Shown here: piece after piece, positions 61,804-64,000 of the stretch
How positions within the stretch are numbered: the stretch's first letter is position 1
Layout of the letters: each line of letters opens with the position of its first letter
From: Rhipicephalus microplus
Taxonomy: Eukaryota > Arthropoda > Arachnida > Ixodida > Ixodidae
Length of the DNA stretch: 64,000 bases
NCBI RefSeq assembly: GCF_043290135.1
Contig: NC_134700.1
Location: forward strand, 237,120,088-237,184,087
Direction: 5' to 3'
The notes under the pieces: model-generated
Told to the model about the DNA's origin: nothing
Database searches by the model: none
Seen by the model: the letters and a program-made list of their open reading frames with translations, nothing else
Made by a program: the position numbers and the translations under genes

Positions 61804-62840
61804 TTGCACGCAATACTAAATCTCACTAATATCTGAGACACCTTCTAGCCATGAACTATGTGACATCAAGTGCGCAGAAAACGGTCAAATGACGTCTTTA
61901 ACCCCAGGCCAGTTCTACTTCAGGTAAGTTTTATTCCAAATCAAAAAGGGCCTCACACTGCCAAGCCTCTTACTCCTGACTGTTCTCGTATTATCACTCA
62001 CGTGAACGCGGTGCTATGCTGCAGCCCTTCCCGGCTAATGACGCCCCAACATTTTGTCAGTAATTCTTGGTCGTCACTTTAGACCACTAATTGTTCCGAT
62101 TAAATGCTGCTCAGCGCAGCACAAACATGGCAGCCGATTCTTCGGCGCCATGTGTGGAGCTAATTTGTCACCGTCGCAGCCAATTAAGCAATCACCAATT
62201 CTCCTGACAGGACGGGCGTGACGTGCCTTAAGCTACTCCCGTGTAATTACAGTACGTTGTGCGTTCAAGTTTAACGGCATTGGAAGTACTAAATGGCTCG
62301 CGCTGCTTCTTGTCTAAGCTTTTACTGCGAAGCTGTGTATGGCGGTTACAAGACCAAAATTTGTCCATCCTATGTGCACACAAACTCCTAGCGTGTAAGT
62401 GCAACAGAAATCGGCAAGCCTCACTACTCCCCACTGGTTCATTGCCATTCGTTGCAAGCTTCTTTTAGTTGCCGTGAGCCTTTGAGGAAGAATGACATCT
62501 ACAAATAGCCTGTGCGTAAGACCTCTTAAGACGCTGCGTACCATCGCTGCTCTTTCACTATTTAACTACGGGCAAAGCCAAATGAAACATTCTATGTCAC
62601 CTACGTCGCTGCAAAAGGTATAGAACGGGAAAATGTGTTTCTTAGCCTTTAATGACCAAGCCGTTGTGCATACGGTGTTGGTTTTTATGTGGTACAATAG
62701 CGTCGCTTGGTGTCGCGAAAGTTCCCGTATTACACATGGTTGATGTGCAAATTTGAAGTGAACTTGAAGTGATCACCGTGGAGTGATTATGTATTATGTC
62801 TTTCTTGTTATGGCAAGCCTTAAGAGCTTCTACTATTGGA
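61804..62840. other. unassigned region
   Basis: No gene is supported; overlapping frames at 62228-62544 are unrecognised. Confidence 0.4.
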
Positions 62841-62844
62841 ACAC

Positions 62845-63066
62845 ATGACCACGCTTCGCTTGCATAAGCATCGGCTTTTTCAATGTCTTCAATTTAAACG
62901 TGACATGGGAACTTGGGCTGTTCAACACGTGGCGACAGGCTTGTACGATTCAGGCAATGCTCAGTCGGAACAAACGGTGTCCGTGAACGCCAGTAACTCC
63001 GCCTGCTGCAGCAACACAAACACCACAACCCCCTCTCCCCCTCTGGAGCACTGTTCCATGCACTAA
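62845..63066 (+). CDS. small ATG frame with downstream AATAAA
   Basis: Seventy-three codons run from an ATG to TAA, with AATAAA at 63114-63119, 48 bases past the stop. The product is Ser/Thr/Asn-rich toward the C terminus (SVNASNSACCSNTNTTTPSP) and unrecognised. It could be a terminal exon, in which case the ATG need not be the start. AATAAA is common in AT-rich DNA, so support is thin. Confidence 0.2.
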   Translation: MTTLRLHKHRLFQCLQFKRDMGTWAVQHVATGLYDSGNAQSEQTVSVNASNSACCSNTNTTTPSPPLEHCSMH

Positions 63067-63494
63067 AAGTGAGAAAAGAACTGACAGGCAGCAAAAACCA
63101 ATGAATATTGCTAAATAAACCCAACCTGGGACGTTTAAACAAGTGGAAGCTTTGCACACTTTCACTTATGTTTTACCTCCAGTGCACCTGCGACCAAAAG
63201 CATCGAGCACTGAGCAGAATAATCAAACGAATACATAATACAACGCATCTGTGGAGTGAGACCCTAAGTATTAGTATGTGTGTTATTGCGCTTCCTGTCA
63301 TGAAACATTCGATATCGTTTCAAGTTGACTGCTCTGTCATCCGTTCAACTAATAGTCACAACCCCGCAATGTGTCCTGTGACGAGCGATTTAGCAACATG
63401 GTTTCCTGGTTCGAAGTGGACGTTAAGCATATCGTTTCTCTCATGCATTTGTGCTTGAATTTATTTTTTATTATATTCTGAGTCAAGTGCCCTT

Positions 63495-63615
63495 AATGCT
63501 GTGATTGGTATACACAAGAGACAGGGAGGGCTATTGTGAGAGAAAAGCTGGGAGGTCAGCCTGAACCAATTTTATGACCTTCTACTCCGCGTTCTGTGAA
63601 GGAAAGTGGTGATAA
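63495..63615 (-). mobile_element. possible diverged LINE 3' tail
   Basis: GGGAGGTCAGCCTGAACC, then TGTGAAGGAAAGTGGTGATA resembles the complement of the LINE 3' UTR (GGGAGGTTAACCAG; GGGGAAGGGATAAAG). It is old and edges are uncertain. Confidence 0.35.
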
Positions 63616-63937
63616 ATAAAGTATATAGAGAAGGATTCGATGATTATGATGAAGGTATACACAAGCGGCTTAGCAAAAGACAGTCGTGATGCCCAAATAT
63701 TTATTCGCGGAAACAAAACAATTCTTTTCGTACACCACTTTTCAAACTGTCACACGCACGTTTAGCTCCTGTGTATACACCATCAGGTTTTCTGTGAAAT
63801 GTAAGCACTATCAAATAGAAGCTGGTGCTAGGGCCTATGGGAGCTACAAGGATATATATTCAGTAACCATTGGATGAATGGCCCATATTTCTACGTATTT
63901 GTCTATTTAAATGCACGGATATGTCCAATAAAGGGGG

Positions 63938-64000
63938 CGGACGGATGACCACCGTCGTAGCTCCATTGGTAGAGCATATAGAACGTAATTCCAAGGTTGC
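63938..64000 (+). mobile_element. tRNA-like SINE head cut by window edge
   Basis: CCACCGTCGTAGCTCCATTGG, then TAGAGCATATAGAACG and CCAAGGTTGC fits the D arm and anticodon region of a tRNA-derived head. The B box would lie outside the window, so a tRNA gene cannot be excluded. Confidence 0.4.

Overview
The window looks like nuclear DNA from a hard tick (Ixodidae, probably a metastriate such as Rhipicephalus). The basis is recognition of tick repeats: several copies of a tRNA-derived SINE that matches the Ruka-type SINE of ixodid ticks, plus a LINE with a C-terminal RNase H, CR1/L2-like LINEs, a Penelope-like element, MITE-like elements and satellites. There is no prokaryotic gene organisation. 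No complete host gene can be supported. Nearly every long reading frame is a retroelement remnant or a translation of simple-sequence DNA.

Layout. 1-8.4 kb: a cut Ruka fragment, pyrimidine-rich DNA, a degenerate CATC/CGTC minisatellite (5.07-5.40 kb), a Ruka copy with a 13-bp target-site duplication (TSD) (6.43-6.67 kb) and a (TCTA)n array. 8.4-8.9 kb: a CpG-rich block ending in a short ATG-initiated segment with a strong 5' splice donor, the best host-gene candidate here. 10.5-14.9 kb: a short dispersed repeat, a tRNA-like SINE, and a TIR element (14.02-14.84 kb) with a LINE 3' end nested in it. 18.4-22.9 kb: a minus-strand CR1/L2-like LINE, an (ATT)n-truncated SINE, a Penelope-like GIY-YIG fragment and a Ruka copy with TSD.

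23.7-29.2 kb is the densest repeat cluster. It holds four copies of a family built on a 41-bp GAGTCCGAGTGAGTCC unit, a 147-bp tandem satellite split by a GC-rich insert, two MITE relatives (one carrying a 60-bp tandem expansion), an RNase H LINE fragment and a LINE 3' tail. 32.4-36.9 kb: two more tRNA-derived SINEs with TSDs and an (ATGT)n array. 41.6-42.7 kb: a ~100-bp-arm inverted repeat carrying a hammerhead-like core in both arms, then an (AAT)n array that inverts into (ATT)n.

45.6-47.7 kb: the best-preserved element, a minus-strand LINE whose RNase H keeps all four catalytic acidic residues and whose 3' UTR ends in a (CT)n tail. Up to six solo copies of related 3' ends lie elsewhere in the window, two with clear TSDs. 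54.6-58.2 kb: an RNase H fragment and a long decayed CR1-like LINE with a YAYD reverse-transcriptase site. 59-64 kb: a GC-rich 276-codon minus-strand frame of unknown nature, more LINE tails, and a possible terminal exon with AATAAA.

The elements do not form a pathway. They are layers of autonomous retroelements (the RNase H LINE, the CR1/L2 LINEs, Penelope), non-autonomous passengers (SINEs, solo LINE tails, MITEs) and arrays grown on top of them. Boundaries were read by eye and internal edges are approximate unless a TSD is given.
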